A stretch of DNA of 64,000 nt from Adiantum capillus-veneris (GCA_014529385.2 CM043960.1:30290396-30354395); one strand, 5' to 3'; counted from the stretch's first letter, positions 34,382-46,214 are shown. A program made the numbers and translations. Notes: generated by a model not told the origin, from the letters alone.

Positions 34382-34835
34382 TGTTAGAAAATAAGACTTA
34401 GCTAAATAGATTTTTGAGTAGATTACTTAATGGAGAGAGATAGATTTCACACACAAGAGATTATAGAGTAGAGAGAGAGAGAGAGAGAGAGAGTACACAC
34501 GATATACGTGGTTCACCCAATGTGGGCTACGTCCACGGGAAAGCAGCCACTCAATGGCTTTAGCACTTCAAAAGAAGAAGTAGTTTACAAAGGGATTAAA
34601 CCCTTGATAGAGCTCCCGCCTTGCTTCACTCTCACCACCTCACACTCACCTTGTTGCATCAACTTCACACTATGAAATGTGTGTAGAAATGGCCTCCTTT
34701 TATAGGCCAAAAGGGCTGCCCTCTCTAATGAGAGACAGCCATGTGTAGCCGCCCTTGTGCGAATAAGTCCAATTCGGACCCTCCAATCCGCCCATGTGTG
34801 GCCGCCCTTGAGAAGACAAGTCCGCTTTTGAATTC

Positions 34836-34950
34836 GGCCACCGGCCACCGGCCATTGACTTCCGACCACAGGCCACCGGCCATTGACTTCCGACCACCGG
34901 CATCGGCCATTGACTACCGGCCACCGGTCAACCGACCGGTTGTTTTCCGA
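34836..34950. repeat. GC-rich minisatellite in the Co-1 LTR U3
   Basis: About four copies of a 28-30-bp unit around GGCCACCGGCCATTGACTTC. The other LTR has the same array at about 39670-39775. Long ORFs reading through it on the minus strand are not genes. Confidence 0.85.
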
Positions 34951-35013
34951 CCACTTTCCGGCCGCCGTCCGGCCATAATATTCCGGCGAAAAGGAATATT
35001 CCGGCAAAAAAAA

Positions 35014-35039
35014 GCCTCGGGGGCCTCCGTCCCCGAGGC
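35014..35039 (-). other. Hairpin followed by T-run in the Co-1 LTR
   Basis: GCCTCGGGG and CCCCGAGGC form a perfect 9-bp stem with an 8-base loop. On the element strand it is followed by eight T. It lies in U3, so it would be near the 3' end of element RNA. The other LTR has it with one stem change (GGCTCGGGG). Confidence 0.75.
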
Positions 35040-35195
35040 CTCTAAAGTTGCCCCTGATTCTTGTCCGTGAAAATTTTGGTTTCCGGTGAGTGATTTTCCT
35101 TCACGCACGATGGCTTCTCCTCATAATGGGGGCCTTACAAATGTGCGCTTTTACCACAGAAAATTACAAGGGTAAATCAAGCTCCATACTTAACA

Positions 35196-35206
35196 ATCTC
35201 CCACTT
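35196..35206 (-). promoter_or_regulatory. Co-1 polypurine tract
   Basis: The minus strand reads AAGTGGGAGAT immediately before the 3' LTR, the standard copia form. Confidence 0.9.
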
Positions 35207-35255
35207 AGAGACTGATCTCCAAACCAAACCTGTGACTGCTTTTCATTCTGGCTTC

Positions 35256-38200
35256 TTATCCTTGAATGCCGATTGAAGATGAGCAAAAGCTCAACTTCTC
35301 CTTGTTGACCACCTTTGTAAACGTGTCTGCAGGATTTTCACTTGTATGCACCTTTCCTAGCTTTATCTGTCCCTCTTCCAAAAGAGTGCGTATGAAATGA
35401 TATCTCACCTCAATGTGCTTTGTCCTTGAATGAAAGGCTGAGTTCTTCGCAAGATGGATAGCGCTTTGGCTATCACTGTACAAGACACAATTGTCTTGTT
35501 TGAATCCAAGCTCTTCTAAGAATCTGTGAAGCCACAAAATTTCTTTGCTTGCCTCCGTCATTGCTACATACTCTGCTTTCGTGGTAGAAAGTGAAACCAC
35601 TTTCTGCAGCTTTGAAGCCTAGCTTACTGCTGTGCCTCCAACCGTGAATACATAGCCAGTAGTGCTCCTTCGAGTATCTTTGTCACCTGCCATATCTGCA
35701 TCAGCATACCCTTCTAGAAAAATATCAGTTCCTCCAAAATACAAAGCATTTGTTGTTGTCCCTTTTAGATACCTAAGTATCCACTTCACAGCTTGCCAAT
35801 GCTCTTTACCTGGGTTGTCCATGAACCTACTCACAACTCCCACTGCATGTGCAATGTCTGGCCTTGTCCAGACCATAGCATACATTAGAGAACCTACCGT
35901 TGCAGCATATGGAACTTTAGACATATAGGCTATCTTCTCTTGTGTCTTCGGACACATATCCTTCTTTAGTTTAAAATGACCAGTCAAAGGTGTAGAAACT
36001 GGTTTTGCATTTTGCATTGCAAACCTTTCTAGTACCTTCTTGATGTAATCTTCTTGAGATAGCTTTATTGTCTTCTTCGTCCTGTCCCTTGATATTTTCA
36101 TACCAAGTATCCTCTTTGCAGCACCTAAATCTTTCATTGAAAAAGATTTGGACAGCTCCTCTTTTAGGTCTTTGATGTCCTGCATGTTAGCACTTGTAAT
36201 CAACATGTCATCAACATACAACATTAGGATGATGAATTTCCCATCTCCCAAATTCTTCGTGTAGACGCAGTGATCCGAGTTGCATCTTGTGAATCCATGA
36301 TCCAACATCCATCGATCAAACTTCAAGTACCATTGTCTTGATGCTTGCTTTAAACCATACAAGCTCTTCTTTAATCTGCAAACCATTTTCTCCTTACCTT
36401 TTACTTCATACCCCTTTGGTTGAAGCATGTAGATTTCCTCCTCTAAGTCACCGTGAGGGAATGCCGTATTTACATCCATTTGCTCGAGATTTAGATCATG
36501 AGCAACCACAAGGCTTAAGACAAGCCTAATTGAGTTCATTTTTACAACAGGAGAAAATATTTCATTGAAGTCAATACCTTTCTTTTGAGAAAAACCTTTT
36601 ACCACAAGCCTAGACTTGTACCTTTTCTTCCCACCTTCTTCTTCCTTCAGCTTGTACACCCATTTGTTTTGAAGTGCCCGCTTACCTTTAGGCAACTCAA
36701 CCAACTCCCATGTTTGGTTGCGATGTAGTGAGTCCATCTCCACTTGCATGCTCTTCGTCCATTCTTCTTTGGATTCATGTCGCATAGCTTCTTCATATGA
36801 TTCCGGCTCTCCAAAATCTGAGATCAAGAGATGGTTGAAGGAAGGAACAAACCTGTCAGGAGGTCTACTTGCTCTTGTAGATCTTCAGGGAATAGGTTGA
36901 GGCTCCTCATTTGGTTGACATTGTTGCACATTGTCACCGTTTGCAGTCCTTGAGTCTTCACCGTCCTCAAGCTCCATGTACTCATCACCTGTTTCTTTTG
37001 TTTGTTTTCTTTCCACGTAATCTTTGTACATATTTTGTTCGTTAAAAATTACATCCCTACTCCTTAAGATTTTACCATCTTCAGTATTCCATAGGCGATA
37101 CCCAAAGTCTCCTTCTCCATAGCCAATGAAGCAACACTTTTTGGACTTTGCATCTAGCTTTGATCTTAGGCTTCTATCTATGTACATGAAAGCCTCACAC
37201 CCAAACAATTTGAGAAATGCATAATTCACCGGTTTACCTGTCCATGCCTCTTCTGGAACTCCCCCATCCAATGACGTTGAGGGTGACCGATTGATTAAGT
37301 ACACAGACGTACTTACAGCTTCCGCCCAAAGCTCAAGCGGTAGGCCTGCATGTAGCCGCATGCTTCGTGCTCGTTCCATGATTGTCATGTTCATCCTTTC
37401 CGAAATCCCATTTTGTTGAGGTGTCCTTGGGGTTGTCCTTTGCCTCCGAATGCCATTGCTAGCACAAAAGCTTTCAAAAGCTTGGTTGCAATATTCGCCT
37501 CCATTGTCGGATCTGAGGCATTTAACCTTGGTACCTGTTTCATTTTCCACAAAGGCTTTCCACCTTTGAAATATGGAAAATACATCGGATTTATTCTTCA
37601 TGACATAAACCCATGTTTTTCTACTTGCATCGTCTATGAATGTTACATAGTACAATGAGCCACCAAGTGATGGTGTACTTGCAGGACCCCAAACATCAGA
37701 ATGAACCAACTCAAGTTTTTTATTTTTTCTTTCATTTCCTGATTTTTGAAATTTTACCCTCTTTTGTTTACCATAAACACAATCTTCACAGAACTCTAAG
37801 TCCACTTCTTTCAAACCTGGTAGAAGCTTCTTTGTTTGAAGGATTTGCATTCCTTTGGCACTCATATGCCCAAGTCGGTAGTGCCACACCGCACTGTCAA
37901 CTTCTGTAGTTGCTGCACAAGCTGAAGGTTGCGTGCTAACAGTACACAAGTAAAGTGTACCAACTTTTTCTCCCTTAGCAACCACCAAAGATCCCTTTGA
38001 GATCTTCCACCGTTTGTTTCCGAATGCAATGTTGTGACCTTCATCGTCCAATTGTCCTGTAGAGATCAAATGTTTGCGAAGAGAAGGAACATGCCTAACA
38101 TCTTTAAGCTTCCATTCATTTCCGTTAGCAGTTTTGACAGAAACTGTACCTTTGCCGACAATCTCACAAGCTTCATCATCTCCCAAGTATACATACCCAT

Positions 38201-39134
38201 AATTACCTTTGGTGTAGTCTTGGAAATGTTGCTTGTGTGGTGTCGTATGGAATGAAGCCTCGAAATCTACTATCCAGGAATTAGACACATTGTCTAATGA
38301 GAGAATTAGAGCATCTTGCTCTACTTTACCTGCCACATTGGCCTCCGATGTTGGCTTGTTGGCTTGAGACTCTGTCTCCTTCTTCTTGGACCAGCAATCC
38401 TTCTTGACGTGGCCCTTCTTGCCGTAGTTCCAACATTCAAGAACTGACTTTGTGCGTGACTTGCTCCGCCTTGAGCGATCACGACCCTTTTGGTTTTTGA
38501 ACCTCTCCTTAAACCTTCCTCTTGTTTCCACTCATAGTGCAGCACTTGATGATTCTCCTGTGCTTCTCCTTCGCATTTCCTCGCTTAGGAGAACACCCAC
38601 AACATCATCAAACTTAAGAGTATTTGTGCCAGAGATAAAATTACTTACAGCCATCACAAGGCTGTCCCAACTATCCGGTAGAGATGATAGTATAAGGAGA
38701 GCTCGCACTTCGTCATCGAAATTGATTTTCACTTATCGAAGTTGACTTATGTTTGTGTTAAAGTCATTTAGGTGTTCTGCAACTGAACCATTCTCTGCCA
38801 TCTTTAGATTGAACAAGCGCTTCATAAGAAATACCTTATTGGATGTCGATGGTTTCTCGTAGAAGTTGTCAAGTGACTTCATCAAGTCCTCCGTGGTCTT
38901 CATCTCCGAAACATTGAAGGCCACCGTTGACGCCAAGCTTAACCGGATTGTTCCCAGTGCCTTTCGATCAAGGACAATCCATGCTTCATCTGCCATTGTT
39001 GCGGGCTTCTTCGCAAGACCTCCTAGTGGCAAATAGAGGTCCTTCTGGTAGAGAAAGTCTTCAATCTGCATCTTCCAATGTTGGTAGTTTTTGCCGTTGA
39101 ACTTCTCAATCTTGAGCTTCCCTTCCTCCGCCAT
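35256..39134 (-). pseudogene. Co-1 gag-pol polyprotein, four in-frame stops
   Basis: One frame of about 1,290 codons from the ATG of MAEEGKL, broken only by stops at 38733 (TAA), 38532 (TGA), 36885 (TGA) and 35619 (TAG). There are no frameshifts. Domains in order: copia gag (FNGKNYQHWKMQIEDFL), zinc knuckle CWNYGKKGHVKKDC with the second Cys replaced by Tyr, protease with DFEAS where DSGAS is expected, integrase (WHYRLGHMS; D of LVHSDVWG, D of RSDNGGEY, E of NGISERMN), reverse transcriptase (KWVYKLK, YVDDMLITS), and RNase H with SLSTTKAEYVA. Damage to the knuckle and protease supports loss of function. Confidence 0.93.
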
Positions 39135-39193
39135 AACTCCCACTCAATTCAAGGAATCCTTTCCTTGAGATAATTTAGCTACGAGCAAACCTT

Positions 39194-39205
39194 GCTCTGA
39201 TACTA
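39194..39205 (-). promoter_or_regulatory. Co-1 primer binding site (initiator Met-tRNA type)
   Basis: The minus strand reads TAGTATCAGAGC, one change from the usual plant TGGTATCAGAGC. It lies two bases inside the 5' LTR. Confidence 0.88.
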
Positions 39206-39207
39206 GT

Positions 39208-39292
39208 TGTTAGAAAATAAGACTTAGCTAAATAGATTTTTGAGTAGATTACTTAATGGAGAGAGATAAATTTCACACACAAGAGATTATAG

Positions 39293-39329
<37 letters not shown>

Positions 39330-40028
39330 CACGATATACGTGGTTCACCCAATGTGGGCTACGTCCACGGGAAAGCAGCCACTCAATGGCTTTAGCACTT
39401 CAAAAGAAGAAGTAGTTTACAAAGGGATTAAACCCTTGATAGAGCTCCCGCCTTGCTTCACTCTCACCACCTCACACTCACCTTGTTGCATCAACTTCAC
39501 ACTATGAAATGTGTGTAGAAATGGCCTCCTTTTATAGGCCAAAAGGGCTGCCCTCTCTAATGAGAGACAGCCATGTGTAGTCGCCCTTGTGCGAATAAGT
39601 CCAAATCGGACCCTCCAATCTGCCCATGTGTGGCCGCCCTTGAGAAGACAAGTCCGCTTTTGAATTCGGCCACCGGCCACCGTCCATTGACTTCCAACCA
39701 CAGGCCACCGGCCATTGACTTCCGACCACCGGCCATCGGCCATTGACTACCGGCCACCGGCCAACCGACCGGTTGTTTTCCGACCACTTTCCGGCCGCGG
39801 TCCGGCCATAATATTCCGATGAAAAGGAATATTCCGGCAAAAAAAAGGCTCGGGGGCCTCCATCCCCGAGGCCTCTAAAGTTGCCCCTGATTCTTGTCCG
39901 TGAAAATTTTGGTTTCCGGTGAGTGATTTTCGTTCACGCACGATGGCTTCTCCTCATAATGGGGGCCTTACAAATGTGCGCTTTTACCACAGAAAATTAC
40001 AAGGGTAAATCAAGCTCCATACTTAACA
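39208..40028 (-). repeat. Co-1 5' LTR
   Basis: 821 bp, with the same order of parts as 34382-35195 (GA tract, TATA at 39528-39538, GC-rich minisatellite, hairpin). It differs by a longer GA run and scattered substitutions. Confidence 0.95.
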
Positions 40029-40033
40029 CATAC
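40029..40033. repeat. Target site duplication of Co-1, right (CATAC)
   Basis: Matches 34377-34381. Confidence 0.95.
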
Positions 40034-40672
40034 TATATACGCTTCATAGCTAAATTCTCCCAAATACCAGGACCACTAGATAACTTGACCAAGAAAAATG
40101 TTAAGTACGTATGAATTGCTAAAGAGAAAAGGGCTTTTGAAAAGCTTAAAGAAAATCTTATCTCTCAACCCATGCTTACACTACTACCAGATCTATCAAA
40201 ACCATTTGAGGTCCAACGTGATGCTTGTGGAGATTGCCTTGGAGCAATTTTGCTTCAAGAACGACGTGCCATATCATATGAGAGTTGAAGACTCAATTAT
40301 AATGAGCGAGTATTGGGCATCTACAAGAAGAAGCTACTAGCTATCCTACATGCCCTCGACACATGGAAGTACTATCTATTGGGGACTCCATTCATCCTAC
40401 GTACGGATCACCAAAGTCTTAAGTACTTCATGATGCAAACCCATCTCTCTGACAAACAAATGAGGTGGGAAAATTTTCTTTTGCAATTCAATTTTCATAT
40501 TGCTCATATTGCTGGCAAGCACAATCAAGTAGGCGATGCACTATCACGACGTCCAAGAGCCAATGCATTGTCCATAGCAACTCACAATTATCTATCTTCT
40601 ATGATAGATGAGTATGCTATTGACCCCAATTGTAAAGATATAATTTCAGCCCTTGCCTTACGAAATAAATAA
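40029..40672 (+). pseudogene. Gy-4 RT end and RNase H
   Basis: YIRFIAKFSQIPGPLDNLTKKN continues the RT thumb. RAFEKLKENLISQPMLTLLPD, then FEVQRDACGDCLGAILLQ (RNase H metal site), LAILHALDTWKYYLLG, RTDHQSLKYFM and GKHNQVGDALSRRP follow. A frame change near 40310 and a stop before the zinc domain show decay. Confidence 0.88.
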
Positions 40673-41700
40673 GAACCATTCACATTGCAGGATGGTTATC
40701 TTCTCCATGGCAGTAGGCAATGTGTTACTCACTCTCTTTGTGAGAAAGTGATGTATGAATACCATACTCTTCCCTATGCGGAGCATTGAGGAATTCAACC
40801 TACCCTTTGCGGAGTAGGGACATATTTCTCTTGGCCGACCATGAAGACGGACATACAAGACTATGTGTCAAAATGTGTGGTATGCCAAAAGACAAAGTAT
40901 GATAGGGGGAAGCAACCTTGATTGCTCCAGCCTTTGCCAATTCCTAATTCACCATGGGAGAGCATATCCATGGATTTTATCTTTAGATTGCCCAAGTCCA
41001 TCCATGGGAATACGGGAATATGGTCAATAGTAGACAGGTTTAGCAAACAAGCATATTTTTTACCTGTTCAAAAGACTATTAAAGCACACCAAATGGCAAC
41101 CCTCTTCATATCCCAAATTTCTAAACACCATGGCTTGCCAACATCAATAGAGTCAAATAGGTATCCTTGAATGACCAATAATTTTTGGAAGGGTCTCTTT
41201 AAGAATCTAGATACTAGGTTCAATTTCTCTTCAGCATATCAGCTAAAAATGGATGGCCAAAGTGAAATAGCCAACCTTACGATTCTAGGTCTACTTAAGA
41301 CCTATGTTACCAAAGTAGATCAACATTCCCAATGGGAAAAGTACCTACCTCTTGTAGAGTATGCGTACAATGACACTCTCCATACTATGGGGAAGGCACC
41401 TTTCAAAATCATTGAAGAAAGACCAAAAAGTCCCTTGCTACTTAAGGTACATGGAAAGATCTTCGCTGCCGATGAGTATAGCCGAGACCTACAAGAATCT
41501 TTCCAAAAGATTAAGGAGGCTATATCCATCTCATAACAAAGGCAAAAGGTTTCTGATAACAAGCACATAAGGGCTTTAGCTTTCAAGGAAAATGATTGGG
41601 TCCTAGTCAAATTTCCCAAGGCTCGATGAGAGAGCCTACAGGCAAAAATCCTACGGGCCACCAAAAGTACTATGGTCCTTTTCAAAATTCAAATCCTAAA
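40673..41700 (+). pseudogene. Gy-4 integrase
   Basis: Zinc-binding region at 40735-40900 (YHTLPYAEH with the second His, then VSKCVVCQKTK). Catalytic core: MDFIFRLPKSIHGNTGIWSIVDRFSK gives the first Asp. The second is Asn in IESNRYP, and a stop follows. YQLKMDGQSEIANLTIL gives the Glu. The C-terminal KENDWVLVKFPKAR and YYGPFQ correspond to the GPF/Y module. Stops at several places and the D-to-N change mean that it is inactive. Confidence 0.87.
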
Positions 41701-42135
41701 ACCAACTCAATGAGAGGTGAAAATGCAAGAACCTTATCTCCTTCTCCAAGATTGAGAAGTTGAGAGCCTACACCAAAAATCTTGTCTATGGAATGCAACC
41801 AACCAAGAGCCATGCTTCAATGCTATGCTTGCTACTATGCTATGCTAAGATCTATGAGTAATGGTATGAGAGGACACTACTTCTTTCTTGTAAAAATACT
41901 TCTTCTTCCTCTTTCCTACCCTCATTCCCTGCTAGCTCTCTCCACTTTTGAAGGTGTTTGAGGTCTTGCGATTGAGACCGGGGCAAGTTAATGCTTTCAT
42001 TAGATTAAGTTATGGACATAATTGTGGTGCATGAAGCGTTCTATCTTAATTGCACCATCAAGGTCTCAATGAGCACAAAGCTTGTATTGTACCAAGTCTC
42101 TCTTTATGGGAGAATCTATAATATAGAAGCCTTCT
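41701..42135 (+). other. Gy-4 3' untranslated region
   Basis: No coding seen after the integrase. The stretch ends at a purine tract. Confidence 0.5.
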
Positions 42136-42370
42136 GGAGGGGGACTGGCTCCACATAAATCTGGTCAACTGTTGTCAAGTTCTCTAATTCTCTCTCTTGC
42201 AAAGTATTGCTAATGCGAAGCTAATCAAGTATAATGGTTATGTTGCTCCCTCTTATCAAGTTCTGTCTCTATTTTTGCAAAATATTCTCATGAAAATGCT
42301 CACTACAATTCTCTAAATTCCTCTATTCTCAATGTTCATAGTCCAATTCTAGTACATTGTTGGATCTATC
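42136..42370 (+). repeat. Gy-4 purine tract and truncated 3' LTR
   Basis: GGAGGGGGAC (42136-42145) is followed by TGGCTCCACATAAATC, the likely LTR start. Only about 225 bp remain before satellite B begins. No matching 5' LTR is in the window. Confidence 0.5.
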
Positions 42371-43167
42371 ATGAAACACCTATATATAGCACCCTATGTC
42401 CCAAGGCCATGTGATGTATATATACTTATCATGAAACACCTATATATAGAACCCTATGGTTCTAGGTCCATAGGGTTGATATATACTTATCATGAAACAC
42501 GTACATATAACATCTTATGGCCGTAATTCCATAGGATGTATATACATTCATCCATGAAACACCTACATATAGTGCCTTGTGTCCCTAAGGCCATATAATG
42601 TATATATATATTCATCACAAAACACCTACTTATAGCTATGGCCATAGATTGTGTACATACTCATCAAAAAACACCTACATATAGTGTGCTCTATGGCCCT
42701 AAGTCTATAGGATGTATATATTCTCATCATGAAACACCTACATATAGAATCCTATGGCCCAAAGTCCATAGGATGTGTACATACTCATCATAAAACACCA
42801 ACACATAGCATCCTATGGCCCTAAGACCATAGGATGTATACATACTTATCATGAAACACATACACATAGCATCCTATGTCCTTAAGGCCATAGGATGTAT
42901 ACATACTCATCATGAAAGACCTACATATATCATTCTATATCCCTAAGTCCATAGGATGTATATATACTCATCATGAAACACTGACATATAGCACCCTATG
43001 GACCAAGTCTATATGATGTATATACACTCATCATGAAACACCTACATATAGCACCCTATAGACCTCATGCCATAGGATGTATACACACTCATCATGAAAC
43101 ACCTACAAATAGTACCCTATGGCCCTAAGTCCATAGGATGTATACATACTCATCATGAAACACCTAC
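42371..43167. repeat. Satellite B, left block, unit about 60 bp
   Basis: About 13 units. CATGAAACACCTACATATAG recurs every 59-64 bp, alternating with CCTATGGCCCTAAGGCCATA and GGATGTATACATACTCAT. The palindromic core resembles that of satellite A. No coding. Confidence 0.93.
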
Positions 43168-44056
43168 TGTTAGCGGATCGCCACGACGGACGTCTACAAC
43201 ATAGCTCTTTTGTACTAACATAATGTCAATATGCAAGGAAGCCACTCGGGGTGGGGCACGAAGACTTAATGAGAGTGTCAATCTCACCAAAGTGAACTCG
43301 AGGACTACTCGTTCTTACGACAAAAGCAAATCAACCACTTCCTAGTCAGATAATCAATATGCATCCATTCTCAACACTCAATGTAATCATGCATTTTCGG
43401 TATCCAAACGAATCCAAATGTCACAAAACTTAAGGAGAGGTATCACAACACTTATGGGCTCAATCCTACCAAGTTCTGTCACCATCTGGGAAGGTACATA
43501 AATCACGATCCATCACAAAAAAATGTGCAAAAAACTGAAACAAAAGTACTTGGAAAGATCTACTTTAAGCATAGAAACACTTATCCATGGTCAAAACATC
43601 AAAAAACAACCATTTTAACTCCCAAATCAATGTATTTAGATCACAAATGGTACGTCGCGAACCACAACAGAATTGGAAATGATTACACTTAGATTGTAGA
43701 GCAAGAGGCACGGAACGCAATGTGCTATTCGAAATAGAATTCTGATTACCCGTTCAGGAGAAAAGATGATTACAAGTTGTAGTCACCAGAAGCCTCCATA
43801 GTGCACGTTTTCTTCTTTCAACTAATGATAATTTCTTCTTCAAAACTAAGGGTTTTGACTTTAAAAGTTAGGGGGCTTTCCCATGGCCATCCGGCCTCTT
43901 ACAAGGGGTAGACTCAGAGAAATAAAAAAGGGTATGGTCTAATCTCAGCATGATTACAACTCATCTTAGGCTGAATTACAGGGTTTTTTTTGAAAAAATA
44001 GAGTGTCCACCGGGTTTGGTGTGCATACGCCTGTATGTGCCCATATCCACCAAACA
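43168..44056 (-). repeat. Solo LTR of the Gy-2 family inside satellite B
   Basis: About 889 bp from TGTTAGCGGATCGCC to CCACCAAACA. Its first about 520 bp match the Gy-2 5' LTR at 62961-63486 with few differences. CCTAC precedes it and follows it, consistent with a 5-bp target duplication, though the satellite unit itself contains CCTAC. No internal sequence is present. Confidence 0.85.
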
Positions 44057-44530
44057 CCTACATATAGTACCCTATGGCCCTAAGGCCATAGTATGTATAT
44101 ATCCTTATCAAAAAACACTTACATATATACTCACCGTGAGATGACCTTGAGAAATCTATATGTACTCTTCATGAAATGCATACAAAAATAAACCTATGGC
44201 CCTACGTCCATACACTGCCCCTTTGTGATGCTTATTGGCTTTAAAGCTATCCTTTCACACACCAATATAGAGAAAACTATGACCCTTTGGCCATAGGCTG
44301 GACATTGGTTATCCTTTTTGCTCACCTTTTGGGCTACATAGAAAATTTCTCACACCTACATATAGAACCCTTTGGCCCTAGGGCCATAAGATGCACATAT
44401 AATCTCCATGACTCATATACAAAGCTTGACAAGTTTACCCTCCTAAGGCAATACCGGTGTCCTTTGTTGAATCTACATAGAGTACACTATGGCCCTAGGG
44501 CCATAGGATGTGTTTTTTCTATGTTTCTTA
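44057..44530. repeat. Satellite B, right block, more diverged
   Basis: Continues the array after the solo LTR with ACCCTATGGCCCTAAGGCCA and later CTATGGCCCTAGGGCCATAG units, mixed with longer unrelated spacers. Confidence 0.8.
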
Positions 44531-44679
44531 TCCAATGACATAAATAACAAAGCACCATATGACCATAAGATGGTCAATGTACAAGTACAAAGCTCCATAC
44601 TGACACTATTGCCATGTAATTGTCCAAATACGTTGTGATGGTTTGTCTAACATATATTGTTGAAATCTTCTTGCATGTA

Positions 44680-45243
44680 TTTAATCATGGTGATAGAGTA
44701 TGCATGTTTGTAGCCACACAAAATGTTACCATTGGGAGTGTATGTGAAGTAGACCCAAATGCATATTGTTCTAGCATGCTTATTGGGGAAGGCAATGTAT
44801 CAATGTCAGTTGATTTGTGTTTTGAAAAGAAAGCACTCATTCCATTTCCAACAATGGATGCATTGACAATGGGAGATTCTTTTCATGGTATTGTTAAATG
44901 GAGTATTTAGGTGCTACATCATACGAATGAGATGCAATACGAAGGGGTTTCTATGCCTGAGGCCGACAAAGCAATGTGAGCATTGAGGACAGAATGTGAT
45001 GGAATAAGCTACAGGGAGGTTTGGAAGGATAAGAGGGTTCAACTATGGGATGAAAGCAAAACACATGTAGAAGCCAAAGGGGTTGTCATGTATGTGTGTC
45101 CATTTGATTCTATAAAATTTGGCGAGCTAGGTGAAGATAATATCAGTATTGGTATTGGAACATCCTATGTTGGTGAGACTAGTATTTTTACAGAATCTGA
45201 GTGTGCACCATCAATCTTGTTTGTTGGACTATCAAGAGAGTGA
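44680..45243 (+). pseudogene. Transposon gene fossil, DUF8039-like segments
   Basis: Two open stretches have a similar layout. VTIGSVCEVDPNAYCSSMLI...KALIPFPTMDALTMGDSFHGIVKW is followed, after stops near 44910 and 44980, by EAKGVVMYVCPFDSIKFGEL...ISIGIGTSYVGE. The pattern (G-x-V-x6-P, then ALIPFPT, then GD and V-W) is reminiscent of DUF8039 domains found in plant CACTA-type transposons. This is from memory of the pattern, not a search. Confidence 0.35.
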
Positions 45244-45589
45244 CAACTATGGATGGAAAAGCGTTGTTACGGTATGAGGATTCACATGCTATAGATGCAT
45301 TACAAGACACATGCATTGAATCAGCTTGCTTGGTAGAGTCTATTTCAGAAAAGCAAAAGTATTGCTTTATAAATAGGAAGACAAAAATGTCTGAGAAACC
45401 TTCTAAGAAATCCAATCAAGCATCCCTATCATCTATCCAGCTTGTTTTAACCATAAATTTTTTTAACTCAGAGACAATGCCACATAAGAGTAGAACTATG
45501 GAAGATGGTTCTAGGGAAACCTTGCTTGCAATAGCGAACACATATAAGCATATAGAGACTTTACATGATGTCAATAAAACACTCAAGAG

Positions 45590-46000
45590 TATGAGTATCA
45601 AGCCAATGTCTATCACTATATTCAATAGGATTTGGAATACAGAGTTTGCTAATGTGACCTTGTCAAAAACAAATTCTCCAAATGTGTTGTGTGTAGTCAA
45701 ATAAATTCTCAACTAGAGTCAACAAAGGATGATGAGCTGATTGCACATCTGAAGGATGAATGTAGAATTCACATGATGAAACAACGAAGTTCTAGGAATG
45801 TGTACTACACCTGGCATAAGTTCTCACAATTGCTAAAGGATAAGTATTTATGCATTATACATGATCAAATGAAAAAAAAAAAAGATAGAAATACCTAGAT
45901 TGCGTGCGAACTCAAAAGACTATGCAAATGCATATCAACTACAAGTATCATTGATATGTATGATACTGCATGGACATGTTCATGGAATGTATGGTCTTTT
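45590..46000 (+). pseudogene. Transposase-like fossil, DUF7869-type N-terminal region
   Basis: IFNRIWNTEFANVTLSKTNS, after a frame change CSQINSQLESTKDDELIAHL, RIHMMKQRSSRNVYYTWHKF, KDKYLCIIHDQM, and in another frame RLRANSKDYANAYQLQVSLI and HGHVHGMYGLFS. This order (Cys motif, helix with ER/Q-R..YY, IIxD.M) resembles the region upstream of DUF7869 transposase-derived domains. At least two frameshifts and an A-run slippage site at 45880 are present. It probably belongs with the preceding fossil. Confidence 0.4.
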
Positions 46001-46176
46001 CTCCTTTATGGTCTATGACCTTCATATCCCAATGTTACAATGGGTTCCCTTGCATTATGCTTATAGGATTTGAAAAGAACAGAAAACCTTGGACTAGGAG
46101 ATTTATGCCATGATGGTATGCCACACTGCAACATAACGTTATTCAATGCATGGAACTCAGGGATGGCTCTAGACCA

Positions 46177-46214
46177 CCAAAACAAAATGAAGCAAGAGCG
46201 TGAGAGGAATGCAT
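46177..46214. repeat. 38-bp direct repeat, first copy
   Basis: CCAAAACAAAATGAAGCAAG... ending GAATGCAT, perfectly repeated at 46260-46297. Confidence 0.95.

Larger units (their letters stand above)
34382..35195 (-). repeat. Co-1 3' LTR
   Basis: 814 bp, TGTTAGAAAATAAG to CATACTTAACA. It includes a (GA)n tract (34471-34492), a TATA box on the minus strand (CCTATAAAAG at 34697-34706), a GC-rich minisatellite and a strong hairpin, all shared with the other LTR. Confidence 0.95.
34382..40028 (-). mobile_element. Co-1: complete Ty1/copia element inside Gy-4 RT
   Basis: 5,647 bp with LTRs of 814 and 821 bp starting TGTTAG and ending TTAACA, a CATAC target duplication, purine tract, methionine-tRNA-type primer site and a single gag-pol frame on the minus strand. 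Excising it rejoins the Gy-4 RT frame exactly (GMCAY + YIRF). It is therefore younger than Gy-4. Four in-frame stops inactivate it. Confidence 0.97.
28383..42370 (+). mobile_element. Gy-4: Ty3/gypsy element, broken, with a nested copia element
   Basis: Plus-strand order: gag N-terminus, a 3.1-kb foreign insert, gag capsid domain, zinc knuckle, protease, RT, (Co-1 inserted), rest of RT/RNase H, integrase, purine tract and a stub of 3' LTR. The 5' LTR is missing: gag starts 66 bp from the end of Gy-3 leader sequence. Many frameshifts and stops show that it is an old copy. Confidence 0.8.

Noticed and set aside
35005-35040. Intrinsic-terminator-like hairpin plus T-run
   Set aside because: Rho-independent termination is bacterial. 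Here it lies in a retrotransposon LTR, so I report it only as a structure.
34585-35108. Minus-strand ORFs rich in Gly, Arg, Trp and Pro
   Set aside because: They read through the GC-rich minisatellite of the Co-1 LTR. The same ORFs reappear in the other LTR at 39417-39941 and have no domain.
42371-43167. Regular 60-bp repeats resembling a CRISPR array
   Set aside because: The whole unit is conserved, not only a short repeat between unique spacers. The context is plant satellite DNA with no cas-like gene.
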